This document shows, piece by piece, positions 16,917-25,578 of a stretch of DNA of 64,000 nucleotides; positions within the stretch are counted from its first letter, which is position 1; each line of letters begins with the position of its first letter. Source of the stretch: JABSQH01 sp039177505 (GTDB taxonomy: Bacteria; Actinomycetota; Acidimicrobiia; Acidimicrobiales; Ilumatobacteraceae); the NCBI GenBank assembly GCA_039177505.1, contig JBCDFR010000007.1, positions 1 to 64,000 of the forward strand. Direction: 5' to 3'. Under the pieces are notes generated by a model. That model did no database searches, had not been told where the DNA came from, and was given only the letters and a program-made list of their open reading frames with translations. Position numbers and translations under genes: made by a program.

Positions 16917-17033
16917 CCCCAAAAACCGGGGATTCCGTGCAGTTTTCGCACGGAATGGCAACTATTTCGGCGAGGTCGCCCAAACGTTCGCGACGACGTG
17001 TGTTCTTCGCACGGAATCCCCTGTTTTTCGGGG
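16917..17033. repeat. Dispersed palindromic repeat, copies C and D facing each other
   Basis: Copy C starts CCCCAAAAACCGGGGATTCC and has a perfect 9-bp stem, ATTCCGTGC (16932-16940) with GCACGGAAT (16948-16956). Copy D ends TTCGCACGGAATCCCCTG followed by TTTTTCGGGG. Together they make a large inverted repeat of about 115 bp with near-identical 25-bp ends, filling the gap between convergent uvrB and the amidase gene. It could be a bidirectional terminator built from two repeat units, or a small mobile element. Confidence 0.65.
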
Positions 17034-17048
17034 CGGCGTTGGGCTACG

Positions 17049-18512
17049 TCAGGTGGGGTGGCGGTCGGCCCAGGGGTGGGCCACTTCGAGTTGGGCCGCC
17101 ACCGCGATCAACAGGTCCTCGCGACCGTACGCGGCCACGAGTTGCACGCCGATCGGGAGCCCGGCGTCGTTCCAGTGCAGGGGCAGGCTGATCCCCGGCT
17201 GACCGCTGGCGTTGAACGGAGGAGTGAACGGCACCCACTCGCCGGCTCGTCGCAGCGGGGCGACCACATCACCGTGGACATGACCGTGCTCGCCGATCCG
17301 CACCGGGGGCTCGGCGAGTGTCGGCGTGAGCAGTAGATCCCAACCATCGGCCCACCACTGCTGCATCGCGCGTCGGTACTGAGCGACGGCAGCGAGCGCG
17401 TCGGCGTACTGCGGACCGGTGACGAGCTTGGCGAACTCGGCCTGAGCCCAGTTGACCGGCTCGACTTCGTCCTCGGTCAGCTCGCGCCCGATCATCGCGC
17501 CCATCCCCTCGATGCCGAGAGCCATGTTGGTCGCCCACATCGCGGAGAAGCGATCGGTGAAGGTCGTGTCTTCCAGAACGGTCGGATACCCGGGTTCGAC
17601 GTCGTGGCCGAGTGTCTCCAAAATGCTCGCCGCCGCACGCACCGCGTCGACGACATCGGGCGAGATCGGATTGCCCTGTGGGTGCAGGTCGAGGAGCCCG
17701 ATGCGGAGGCGACCCGGTTCACCCACCAACTCGTCGACGTAGGGGCGCGGCGGGGGTGGCGCGATGACCGTGTCGCCGACTCCGGGGCCGTGCACCGCGT
17801 CGAGGAGTCTGGCGGTGTCGCGCACGCTACGGCTGACGCAGAAGGCCACGCTTAACCCGTTCTCGGTTCGTTCCGGGCCGAGAGTGATGCGACCTTGCGA
17901 CGGCTTCAAGCCGACCAGCCCACAGCACGAAGCGGGGATCCGAATCGAGCCGCCGCCATCAGAGGCGTTGGCGATCGGCACCATGCCCGCGGCGACCGCC
18001 GCAGCGGCGCCTCCGCTCGATCCTCCCGGTGAGTGATCGGTGTTCCACGGGTTGCGCGTCGCCCCGAACGCCACCGGTTCGGTCACGGGAAGGCTGCCCA
18101 GCTCGGGGCTCGAGGTGCGGCCAAGGTTGACCAGTCCGGCGTCGCGGAATCGCGCGACCAGCGTCGAGTCGAACGTGGACACCGGTTGGGCATCGCGCAA
18201 CGCGATGTTGCCCTGCGTCAGCGGCGTGCCCTTGTCGTGGGCGTAGAGATCCTTCAGCAGAAACGGCACGCCGAGAAACGGCGCGCTGTCGACGCCGTCG
18301 TCGCCACCGGCCAGGGCCTCGTCGATCGCTGCCGCCTCTCCGGCGGCGCGGTCGTACCACTTCATGTTCACCGCGTTGAGCGGGCCATCGAGTTCCTCGA
18401 TGCGCTCCGCGGCCGCATCGACCATCTCGCGCGCCGAGATCTGCTTCGACGTGACCATCTCGGCCTGCTCGGTGGCATCCATCCAGCGTGTGTGGTCGGC
18501 GATCTCGGTCAT
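17049..18512 (-). CDS. Amidase (amidase signature family)
   Basis: A 487-residue amidase signature enzyme. The Ser-cisSer-Lys triad is visible: Lys in PFLLKDLYAHDKG, the first Ser in the Gly-rich HSPGGSSGGAAAAVAAG and the nucleophile region DGGGSIRIPASCCGLVG. The family hydrolyses amides from fatty-acid amides to aryl amides and includes GatA, but a lone gene with this C-terminal region and no gatB/gatC is not GatA. The ATG at 18512 starts MTEIADHTRWMDATEQ; the longer frame to 18626 enters the divergent gene. Confidence 0.9.
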   Translation of the reverse strand: MTEIADHTRWMDATEQAEMVTSKQISAREMVDAAAERIEELDGPLNAVNMKWYDRAAGEAAAIDEALAGGDDGVDSAPFLGVPFLLKDLYAHDKGTPLTQGNIALRDAQPVSTFDSTLVARFRDAGLVNLGRTSSPELGSLPVTEPVAFGATRNPWNTDHSPGGSSGGAAAAVAAGMVPIANASDGGGSIRIPASCCGLVGLKPSQGRITLGPERTENGLSVAFCVSRSVRDTARLLDAVHGPGVGDTVIAPPPPRPYVDELVGEPGRLRIGLLDLHPQGNPISPDVVDAVRAAASILETLGHDVEPGYPTVLEDTTFTDRFSAMWATNMALGIEGMGAMIGRELTEDEVEPVNWAQAEFAKLVTGPQYADALAAVAQYRRAMQQWWADGWDLLLTPTLAEPPVRIGEHGHVHGDVVAPLRRAGEWVPFTPPFNASGQPGISLPLHWNDAGLPIGVQLVAAYGREDLLIAVAAQLEVAHPWADRHPT

Positions 18513-18544
18513 CTGCCGGTTGTAGCAGACTGACGGGCGCCGTG

Positions 18545-19540
18545 ATGCGAGCGCAGCAACTCGACCAGCCGGCGCCGATCGGAGAGCGCCCACTGACGTC
18601 GATCGAGCGCGCCGCCGCGCCACCACTGCCGGGCGAGCTGCGGTTGGACGTTGCTGCCTGCGGAGTGTGCCGCACCGATCTCCAACTCATCGAGGGGGAC
18701 CTTGCGGCGCGCCGGTTGCCGATCGTCCCCGGACACCAGATCGTCGGGCGAGTCGCCGCCGTCGGCGAGGGGGTCGAGGAATGGTCGATCGGTGATCGCG
18801 TCGGCGTCGCATGGCTGGGCGGCGCGTGCGGTACCTGCGATTTCTGCCGTCGCGGCCATGAAAACCTCTGTCCCGACGCCGAGTTCACCGGATGGGATCG
18901 CGACGGTGGATACGCGACCACGGCAACGGCGCGCGCCGATTTCACGTTCGCCCTGCCGAGCGGGTTCGACGACACCGATGCGGCACCGCTGCTGTGCGGC
19001 GGCGTCATCGGGTACCGGTCGCTCAAGGTGTCGGGGATTGCTCCGGGCGGCCGCCTCGGACTGTACGGGTTCGGGGCATCGGCGCTCTTGACGATCCAGG
19101 TTGCCAACCACTGGGGGTGCGACGTGTTCGTCGCCACCCGCTCGGCTGCCGAGCGGCGGCGGGCGACCTCCCTCGGTGCGGCTTGGGTCGGCGACTACAC
19201 CGACCCGCCACCGGCGCCGCTCGACGCAGCGATCACCTTCGCCCCGGTCGGATCGGTGGTCGTCGCCGCGCTCAGCGCGATCAAGCCCGGGGGAACTGTG
19301 GCGATCAACGCCATCCACCTCGATCGCATGCCCGAGTTCAATTACGACCTGTTGTGGCGCGAGCGGGGACTGCGCAGCGTTGCCAACTTCACCCGCTCCG
19401 ATGCGATCGAGTTCATCGAGTTAGCCGCGACGATTCCGATTCGCACCGAATACGAGGTGCATGCCCTCGATGACGCCAACGATGCGCTGGCTCGATTGGC
19501 TGGTGGATCGGTTGGCGGTGCCGCGGTGCTTGTGCCGTGA
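18545..19540 (+). CDS. Zinc-dependent alcohol dehydrogenase family protein
   Basis: A 331-residue MDR-superfamily protein. Catalytic zinc ligands: Cys in AACGVCRTDL and His in PGHQIVGRV (Gln replaces the usual Glu of GHE). Structural zinc ligands: CGTCDFCRRGHENLC. The Rossmann nucleotide site is the GLYGFGASA segment. It resembles single-gene AdhA/AdhP-type alcohol dehydrogenases reducing or oxidising small alcohols with NAD(P). The ATG at 18545 is taken because the frame upstream to 18488 overlaps the divergent amidase. Substrate unknown. Confidence 0.85.
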   Translation: MRAQQLDQPAPIGERPLTSIERAAAPPLPGELRLDVAACGVCRTDLQLIEGDLAARRLPIVPGHQIVGRVAAVGEGVEEWSIGDRVGVAWLGGACGTCDFCRRGHENLCPDAEFTGWDRDGGYATTATARADFTFALPSGFDDTDAAPLLCGGVIGYRSLKVSGIAPGGRLGLYGFGASALLTIQVANHWGCDVFVATRSAAERRRATSLGAAWVGDYTDPPPAPLDAAITFAPVGSVVVAALSAIKPGGTVAINAIHLDRMPEFNYDLLWRERGLRSVANFTRSDAIEFIELAATIPIRTEYEVHALDDANDALARLAGGSVGGAAVLVP

Positions 19541-19578
19541 TCCTGGCACCGACGTCGCCGGGGCTGGCGGAGCGCCGC

Positions 19579-19594
19579 GAGAACATATGTTCGC
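19579..19594. promoter_or_regulatory. LexA (SOS) box of uvrA
   Basis: GAGAACATATGTTCGC contains the perfect palindrome GAACATATGTTC (19581-19592), a strong match to the actinobacterial/Bacillus-type SOS box. It lies just upstream of a TAGGCT hexamer (19598-19603) and 13 bp before the first uvrA ATG. Confidence 0.8.
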
Positions 19595-19606
19595 CGCTAG
19601 GCTCGG

Positions 19607-22561
19607 ATGTCAATGGCCGCCCGCCGATCCGCTTCCACTACGACCGCCAAGAAGTCCGCCGCAGCGTCCGAGCCGGCGCGCAAACGCGCCCCCCGCAAGG
19701 ACGACCCGCAGATCGTCGTACGCGGCGCTCGCGAGCACAACCTGAAGAACGTCAACGTCGAGCTGCCGCGCGATCGGCTCATCGTGCTGACCGGCCTGTC
19801 GGGTTCGGGCAAGTCGAGTCTTGCCTTCGACACGATCTACGCCGAGGGTCAGCGGCGGTACGTCGAGTCGCTCAGTGCCTACGCCCGGCAGTTCCTTGGG
19901 CAGATGGACAAACCCGACGTCGACGTGATCGATGGTTTGTCGCCGGCGATTTCGATCGACCAGAAGTCGGCCAGCCGCAACCCGCGTTCCACCGTCGGAA
20001 CGATTACTGAGGTCTACGACTACCTGCGCCTGTTGTATGCGCGAATCGGTATCCAGCACTGCCCCAACGACGGCACACGGCTGCAACGTCAGACGCCACA
20101 GCAGATCGTCGACCGCATCCTCGACATGGACGAGGGTTTGCGGTTCCAGGTGCTGGCGCCGGTCGTGCGCGGCCGCAAAGGCGAGTACGACACGTTGCTC
20201 GAAGACCTGTCCGGTCAGGGCTACGTGCGGGCCCGGATCGATGGCGAGACCGTCGATATCGACGAGTTCTTGAAGCGCGACGAGCGACTCGCCAAGTTCG
20301 AGAACCACAAGATCGAGGTGGTCGTCGATCGGCTCGTGTTGAAAGAGGGCATCGAGCGCCGTCTCACCGACTCGCTCGAGACGGCGCTCACGCTCGCCGA
20401 CGGAGTCGCCGAGATCGAGATCGTGCCGCGCGCAGGCTCGCGCGACGATGTGGCGGCTGAGCCCGAGACGCTGACGTTCAGCCAGCACCTCGCCTGTCCG
20501 AAGTGCGGCACCAGCTACGAGGAGCTGGCGCCGCGCAACTTCTCGTTCAACTCGCCCTACGGGGCATGTGCGACCTGCGACGGGTTGGGTACCACGTTCG
20601 AGGTCGATCCCGAGCTGATCATCCCTGACCCCGACCTGCCGTTGTCGGAGGGTGCGATCGCACCGTGGCGCAGTGCTCACACGCAATACTTCACGCGGCT
20701 GCTCGAGGCGGTGGCGAATGTGAACGACATCGATCTCGATGCGCCGTTCGGCTCGCTCTCGGCCAAGCAGAAGAAGGTGATCCTGCACGGCGTCAAGGGC
20801 AAGCTCACGGTCAAGTACAAAAACCGCTACAACCGCAGCCGGAGCTACACCACCGAGTATGAGGGTGTGATTCCGTGGCTCCGGCGCCGTCATGAAGGAA
20901 GCGACAGCGACTGGGCTCGCGAGCAATACGAGGGGTACATGCGCGAGGTCGCCTGCTCGGCGTGCGGCGGTAGTCGGCTCAAGCCGGCGACCCTCGCCGT
21001 GACGGTCGACGACAAGAACATCGCCGAAGTGTGCGACATGTCGATCGGCGAGTCGGCGAAGTTCCTTGCGGCACTCGAGCTGAGCGAACGCGACAGGATC
21101 ATCGCCGAGCGGGTGACCAAAGAGATCAATGCCCGACTCGGGTTCCTACTCGACGTCGGCCTCGACTACCTCACCTTGTCGCGCTCGGCGGGCACACTCG
21201 CCGGCGGGGAAGCGCAACGAATCCGACTGGCGTCGCAAATCGGCTCGGGTCTCGTCGGAACCTTGTACGTCCTCGACGAGCCGTCGATCGGACTGCATCA
21301 GCGCGACAACCGTCGACTGATCGACACGCTGACTCGCCTGCGCGATCTCGGCAACACGGTGATCGTCGTCGAACACGACGAGGAGACGATCCGCGAGTCC
21401 GACTGGATCGTCGACATCGGTCCTGGCGCCGGTGAGCACGGCGGCGAGGTCGTGTACTCGGGCCCGGTGAAGGGGCTGACGAAGGCCAAGGCGTCGATCA
21501 CCGGTCAGTACTTGTCGGGACGCAAGACCATCCCGGTCCCCGGTGAGCGCCGACCCCAGGGCATCGAGCGACTGACCATCGAAGGCGCCCGCGAGCACAA
21601 CCTCGACAACCTCACGGTCGACATTCCGCTGGGCAACTTCGTGTGTGTTACCGGTGTGTCCGGGTCCGGAAAATCCACCCTCGTCCGCGACATCTTGCTG
21701 CCGGTCTTGATGCAGCGGATCTACAGCTCGAAGATGGCGCCCGGTCGTCACAAGCGAGTGCAGGGTGTCGATCTGCTCGACAAGGTGATCGACATGGACC
21801 AGTCGCCGATCGGACGCACACCACGCTCAAACCCGGCGACATACACGGGCGTATTCGACAACATCCGCAAGCTGTTCGCCTCAACCAACGAAGCCAAGGT
21901 GCGTGGGTACCTCCCCGGTCGTTTCAGCTTCAACGTCAAGGGTGGGCGCTGCGAGGCGTGCTCCGGCGACGGCACGTTGAAAATCGAAATGCACTTCCTC
22001 CCCGATGTGTACGTGCCCTGCGAGGTGTGCAAGGGCGCCCGCTACAACCGGGACACGCTCGACATCGAATTCAAGGGCAAGAACATCGCCGACGTGCTCG
22101 ACATGCCCGTGGCCGAAGCAGTCGACTTCTTCGGTAATCAGCCAGGCATCGCCCGCTACATGCAGACGTTGGTCGACGTCGGGCTCGGGTACGTGCGCCT
22201 CGGGCAATCGGCACCGACGCTGTCGGGAGGCGAGGCCCAGCGGGTGAAGCTGTCGACCGAGCTGGCCAAGCGGTCGACGGGTCACACGATCTATCTGCTC
22301 GACGAGCCGACGACGGGCTTGCATTTCGACGATGTACGTCGCTTGCTCACCGTGCTGCAGCGATTGGTCGACCAGGGCAACACGGTGTTGGTTATCGAGC
22401 ACAACCTCGATGTGATCAAGACCGCCGACTGGATCATCGACCTCGGCCCCGAGGGTGGCACGGGCGGCGGCACGATCGTCGCCGAAGGCCCGCCAGAGCA
22501 CATCGCCAGTGTCGAAGCCAGCCACACCGGCCGCTACCTCCGCGACCTGCTCCCCACCTGA
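19607..22561 (+). CDS. uvrA: Excinuclease ABC subunit UvrA
   Basis: A 984-residue UvrA (982 if the second ATG at 19613 is used). It contains two ABC-type ATPase modules: Walker A sites GLSGSGKSSLAF and GVSGSGKSTLV, ABC signatures AGTLAGGEAQRI and APTLSGGEAQRV, and Walker B LYVLDEPSIGL and IYLLDEPTTGL. Zinc-binding Cys pairs are CPKCGTSYEE/CATCDG, CSACGGSRL, and CEACSGDG/CEVCKGARYN. It loads UvrB on damaged DNA. A Ser/Lys/Ala-rich N-terminal tail precedes the first domain. A consensus LexA box lies in the promoter. The -10 to ATG spacing is 3 nt for 19607 and 9 nt for 19613, so the exact start is uncertain. Confidence 0.97.
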   Translation: MSMAARRSASTTTAKKSAAASEPARKRAPRKDDPQIVVRGAREHNLKNVNVELPRDRLIVLTGLSGSGKSSLAFDTIYAEGQRRYVESLSAYARQFLGQMDKPDVDVIDGLSPAISIDQKSASRNPRSTVGTITEVYDYLRLLYARIGIQHCPNDGTRLQRQTPQQIVDRILDMDEGLRFQVLAPVVRGRKGEYDTLLEDLSGQGYVRARIDGETVDIDEFLKRDERLAKFENHKIEVVVDRLVLKEGIERRLTDSLETALTLADGVAEIEIVPRAGSRDDVAAEPETLTFSQHLACPKCGTSYEELAPRNFSFNSPYGACATCDGLGTTFEVDPELIIPDPDLPLSEGAIAPWRSAHTQYFTRLLEAVANVNDIDLDAPFGSLSAKQKKVILHGVKGKLTVKYKNRYNRSRSYTTEYEGVIPWLRRRHEGSDSDWAREQYEGYMREVACSACGGSRLKPATLAVTVDDKNIAEVCDMSIGESAKFLAALELSERDRIIAERVTKEINARLGFLLDVGLDYLTLSRSAGTLAGGEAQRIRLASQIGSGLVGTLYVLDEPSIGLHQRDNRRLIDTLTRLRDLGNTVIVVEHDEETIRESDWIVDIGPGAGEHGGEVVYSGPVKGLTKAKASITGQYLSGRKTIPVPGERRPQGIERLTIEGAREHNLDNLTVDIPLGNFVCVTGVSGSGKSTLVRDILLPVLMQRIYSSKMAPGRHKRVQGVDLLDKVIDMDQSPIGRTPRSNPATYTGVFDNIRKLFASTNEAKVRGYLPGRFSFNVKGGRCEACSGDGTLKIEMHFLPDVYVPCEVCKGARYNRDTLDIEFKGKNIADVLDMPVAEAVDFFGNQPGIARYMQTLVDVGLGYVRLGQSAPTLSGGEAQRVKLSTELAKRSTGHTIYLLDEPTTGLHFDDVRRLLTVLQRLVDQGNTVLVIEHNLDVIKTADWIIDLGPEGGTGGGTIVAEGPPEHIASVEASHTGRYLRDLLPT

Positions 22562-22574
22562 GCGTCCAGCCCCG

Positions 22575-22680
22575 ACCGGTGAGCGAAGCGGCCTCCTGTG
22601 GGCCGTGTGCCTCACCGGTGGTGACGGGTCGTCCGTGGCGGTGAGCGAAGCGGCTCCCTGTCGGCCGGTTGCCTCACCGG
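22575..22680. repeat. Two tandem 42- to 45-bp stem-loop units after uvrA
   Basis: Unit 1 (22575-22619) runs from ACCGGTGAG to CTCACCGGT and unit 2 (22639-22680) from CGGTGAGCGAAGCGG to CCTCACCGG. Both share GGTGAGCGAAGCGG and can fold on their outer arms. They lie between convergent uvrA and the rhomboid-like gene, so a double bidirectional terminator or a small repeat family is likely. Confidence 0.65.
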
Positions 22681-22695
22681 AGCCGATGTGAGCGA

Positions 22696-23595
22696 CTACT
22701 GGTTGCGGAGGCGTTTGGAGAGCTCGTTGAGGCGTTGTTTCTCGGCGCCGCTGAGGGCATCCATGCCGTTGGAACCGATCTTGTCGAGCAGCGCGTCGAG
22801 CTCGGCCTGATCGGCCGCTGACGTCGGCGGGGGAGGAAGTGGCGCCTGCGTCCACGGCCCGTCGACCACCTTCTGGCCCGAGCGGGACGGCTTCGACCGT
22901 TTCTGGCGGCGCGGCGAGCGGCGACGCCCGCTACCGCCTGCCGACAGCGGAATGTGCGGAATCGGCCAACCGGTGGCCAGACCGAGCGATCGGCCGGCCG
23001 ACAGCGAGACGGCGACGATCAGGAGGAGGAACAAGATGTTGCCGCTCTGCCCGGTGCCTTGGAGCTGCAAGAGCGAGAGCAACGTGAACACGGCGGCGAT
23101 GACCCACAGCGGCACCACTTCGAACCACTTCACGCCCGGGTATGTCGCGGCGTACACCCAAATGCCAGCGAGGAACAGGTTGCTGAGGCCGAACTCGATG
23201 AAGAAGTCGAGATCAGGGCTCAGTGCGCCGACAAAGGTCATGATGACGGCGGGCACGATGGCGACGGCGAGCACCCAGATGACGAACTTGTCGCGTCCGA
23301 ACAGTGCCTCGAGCTGCTGGCCGAAGAGGAAGAAGAAGATGATTCCGAGGAGCGGCCAGATGGAGGGCTCGGTCGCGATCGGCCACGTGACGAGGCGCCA
23401 CACCTCGAAGTCCTCGCGTACGAAAGGCGGGGCGAACAACAGCTGGTCCCACAGTGATTGACTGAACGCCCAGACGAACATCGTGAACACAGCTAGACCG
23501 CACAGAATGTCGACAGTGGTGACGTCGTAACGGCCGGCGGTGAACCAGCCGGAGTTCGGACGGCGGCGGAACATCGCGGCGAACTGGTCGGACAT
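22696..23595 (-). CDS. Rhomboid-like membrane protein, catalytic His not visible
   Basis: About 299 residues with six hydrophobic segments (first at DILCGLAVFTMFVWAFS) and the rhomboid-type EVWRLVTWPI loop. A GLSNLFLAG segment sits where active rhomboids have GxSG, but no His follows in the last helices (GNILFLLLIVAVSL), so protease activity is doubtful. A cytoplasmic basic stretch (RRRSPRRQKRSK) and a C-terminal helix pair (ELDALLDKIGSNGMDALSG) follow; the latter is common in bacterial rhomboid-family proteins. The ATG at 23595 is preferred over the overlapping GTG at 23598. It is divergent from uvrC. Confidence 0.7.
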   Translation of the reverse strand: MSDQFAAMFRRRPNSGWFTAGRYDVTTVDILCGLAVFTMFVWAFSQSLWDQLLFAPPFVREDFEVWRLVTWPIATEPSIWPLLGIIFFFLFGQQLEALFGRDKFVIWVLAVAIVPAVIMTFVGALSPDLDFFIEFGLSNLFLAGIWVYAATYPGVKWFEVVPLWVIAAVFTLLSLLQLQGTGQSGNILFLLLIVAVSLSAGRSLGLATGWPIPHIPLSAGGSGRRRSPRRQKRSKPSRSGQKVVDGPWTQAPLPPPPTSAADQAELDALLDKIGSNGMDALSGAEKQRLNELSKRLRNQ

Positions 23596-23603
23596 CACCC
23601 CTC

Positions 23604-23613
23604 ACCGTATCCT
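23604..23613. promoter_or_regulatory. Overlapping divergent -10 hexamers between rhomboid-like gene and uvrC
   Basis: ACCGTATCCT holds TACGGT on the minus strand (23604-23609, 8 nt from the ATG at 23595) and TATCCT on the plus strand (23608-23613, 9 nt from the uvrC GTG). They share TA, the third such arrangement in the window. No SOS box is visible here. Confidence 0.45.
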
Positions 23614-23622
23614 CGATTCATC

Positions 23623-25497
23623 GTGGTGAAGCGTCCCCCCGCCGGCTCAATTCCCGACGCCCCCGGCTCCTACCAGTTCAAGGACAAGGCCGGCCGGGTG
23701 ATCTACGTCGGCAAGGCAGCCAGCCTCCGCCAGCGCTTGTCGAACTACTTCGGTTCGCCGCGCACCATGCACCCACGTACGGCGCAGATGGTCGAGACCG
23801 CCGAAAGCGTCGAGTGGACGATCGTGCGCAACGAGGTCGAGGCGCTGATGCTCGAGTACTCGCTGATCAAGGAGCACCGGCCGCGGTTCAACGTGCGTCT
23901 GCGCGACGACAAGAGCTACCCGTTCCTTGCCGTGACCGTGTCCGACCAGTGGCCGCGGGCGATGGTCGTGCGCGGGCGGAAACGCAAGGGCGTGCGGTAC
24001 TTCGGCCCGTACGGACACGCCTATGCGATTCGCGACACCCTCGACCTGTTGCTGCGCAGCTTTCCGATCCGCACATGCAGCCCCGCCAAGTTCAACCAGC
24101 ACGAGCGGCTCGGGCGCCCGTGCCTGCTGTACCACATCGAAAAGTGCGCGGGGCCGTGCGTTGGCGAGATCGACGAGATGCCCTATCGCCAGCTCGTAAC
24201 CGAACTCATCGAGTTCCTCGACGGCGACACCGATGACATCGTGCGGCGGCTGGAACACCAGATGGACCAGGCGGCGAGCGACCTGGAATTCGAGCGGGCA
24301 GCACGCGTTCGCGATCGTCTCGCCGCGGTGCGCAAGGCCATCGAGAAGCAGCAGATGGTCGCCGAGCGCAGCGAAGACCTCGACGTGATCGGCATCGCCG
24401 ACGACGAGCTGGAGGCGGCGGTGCAGGTGTTCTACGTGCGCAAGGGCCGCGTCGTCGGCCGCAAGGGGTTCGTGCTCGACAAGGTCGAGGCGCTCACCCC
24501 CGGGTCGCTCGTCGACCGCATCCTCGAATCGATGTACGGCGACGAACCCGTACTCGGTGTTCCGAAGCAGGTGTTGGTTCCCAACGAGCCCGACGACCTG
24601 GCGACGTACGAGGAGTGGCTGGCGATCGGCCGAGGCTCGAAGGTGCAGATCCGCGTGCCGCAACGCGGCGACAAACGCACCCTGCTCGAAACCGTCACGC
24701 GCAACGCCAAAGAGGAGTTCACGCGCCACCGGCTACGGCGCGCCAGCGACCACAACACGCGGAGCCGGGCGCTCACCGAGCTGCAGGATCAGCTCGAACT
24801 CCCCGAGGCCCCGTTGCGCATCGAGTGCTACGACATGGCCCACATCCAAGGCACCGACTACGTCGGCTCGATGGTGGTGCTGGAGGATGGTCTGCCAAAC
24901 AAGCGCGAGTACCGGCGGTTCAAGATCCGCGAGGTCGAGGGCAACAACGATGTCGCCGCGATGGCCGAGGTGGTCCGTCGGCGGTTGCAGGCCTACCTCG
25001 ACGAGCGCGATCGCCCGGTGGCCGAGCGCGGCGACCGGCCCGGTAAGTTCGCCTACCCGCCTCAGCTGTTGCTGGTCGACGGTGGCAAGGGCCAGCTGAA
25101 CGCCACCAAGGCGGTGGTCGACGAACTCGGCCTGGCCGACGAGATCCCGGTGGCTGGACTGGCGAAGCGATTTGAGCAGGTGTTCGTCCCTGGGCGCTCG
25201 GAGCCCGTCGAGATCCCCAGAGGGTCAGAGGCGCTGTTCATGCTGCAGCGCGTGCGCGACGAGGCGCACCGTTTTGCCAACACGTTTCACCAGGAGCGGC
25301 GCAGCAAGCGGATGACCACGAGCGCACTCGATGGGATCCCAGGGCTCGGTGAGGTGCGGCGTAAGAAGCTGGTCAAGGAACTCGGCGGCGTCAACGCGGT
25401 CAAGCGTGCCGACCTCGAACAGCTCACGTCGCTCAGCTTCCTGCCCGATGCTGTGGCCGAAGCGATCTACGCCAAGTTCCACGACGCCGAGGAGTGA
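23623..25497 (+). CDS. uvrC: Excinuclease ABC subunit UvrC
   Basis: A 624-residue UvrC, the dual-incision nuclease of nucleotide excision repair. Domains in order: GIY-YIG (APGSYQFKDKAGRVIYVGKA, about residues 12-90), Cys-rich CAGPCVGEID, UVR domain binding UvrB (DLEFERAARVRDRLAAV, about 220-240), RNase-H-like 3' nuclease domain (IECYDMAHIQGTDYVGSMV near 400; LLLVDGGKGQLNA near 482), and a C-terminal helix-hairpin-helix (IPGLGEVRRKKLVKELGG near 570). The start is one of two adjacent GTG codons, 23623 or 23626. In many actinobacteria rapZ follows directly; here an F420-type oxidoreductase and a methyltransferase gene intervene. Confidence 0.96.
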   Translation: MVKRPPAGSIPDAPGSYQFKDKAGRVIYVGKAASLRQRLSNYFGSPRTMHPRTAQMVETAESVEWTIVRNEVEALMLEYSLIKEHRPRFNVRLRDDKSYPFLAVTVSDQWPRAMVVRGRKRKGVRYFGPYGHAYAIRDTLDLLLRSFPIRTCSPAKFNQHERLGRPCLLYHIEKCAGPCVGEIDEMPYRQLVTELIEFLDGDTDDIVRRLEHQMDQAASDLEFERAARVRDRLAAVRKAIEKQQMVAERSEDLDVIGIADDELEAAVQVFYVRKGRVVGRKGFVLDKVEALTPGSLVDRILESMYGDEPVLGVPKQVLVPNEPDDLATYEEWLAIGRGSKVQIRVPQRGDKRTLLETVTRNAKEEFTRHRLRRASDHNTRSRALTELQDQLELPEAPLRIECYDMAHIQGTDYVGSMVVLEDGLPNKREYRRFKIREVEGNNDVAAMAEVVRRRLQAYLDERDRPVAERGDRPGKFAYPPQLLLVDGGKGQLNATKAVVDELGLADEIPVAGLAKRFEQVFVPGRSEPVEIPRGSEALFMLQRVRDEAHRFANTFHQERRSKRMTTSALDGIPGLGEVRRKKLVKELGGVNAVKRADLEQLTSLSFLPDAVAEAIYAKFHDAEE

Positions 25498-25545
25498 CGA
25501 CGCCGCACCCGGTAGCCCGCCGCGTCAGCGTGAAATGAGACAACA

Positions 25546-25558
25546 GGTGCCAGGCACC
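25546..25558. repeat. Short perfect inverted repeat GGTGCC-A-GGCACC
   Basis: A 6-bp perfect stem with one central base in the 81-bp gap between convergent uvrC and the luciferase-like gene. Too short a loop for a normal terminator; may be a protein site or part of a repeat family. Confidence 0.4.
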
Positions 25559-25578
25559 AGATGTCGCACGTCCGTCGA

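Noticed and set aside
17049..18512. Amidase as GatA
   Set aside because: No gatB or gatC nearby, and the C-terminal region is not GatA-like.
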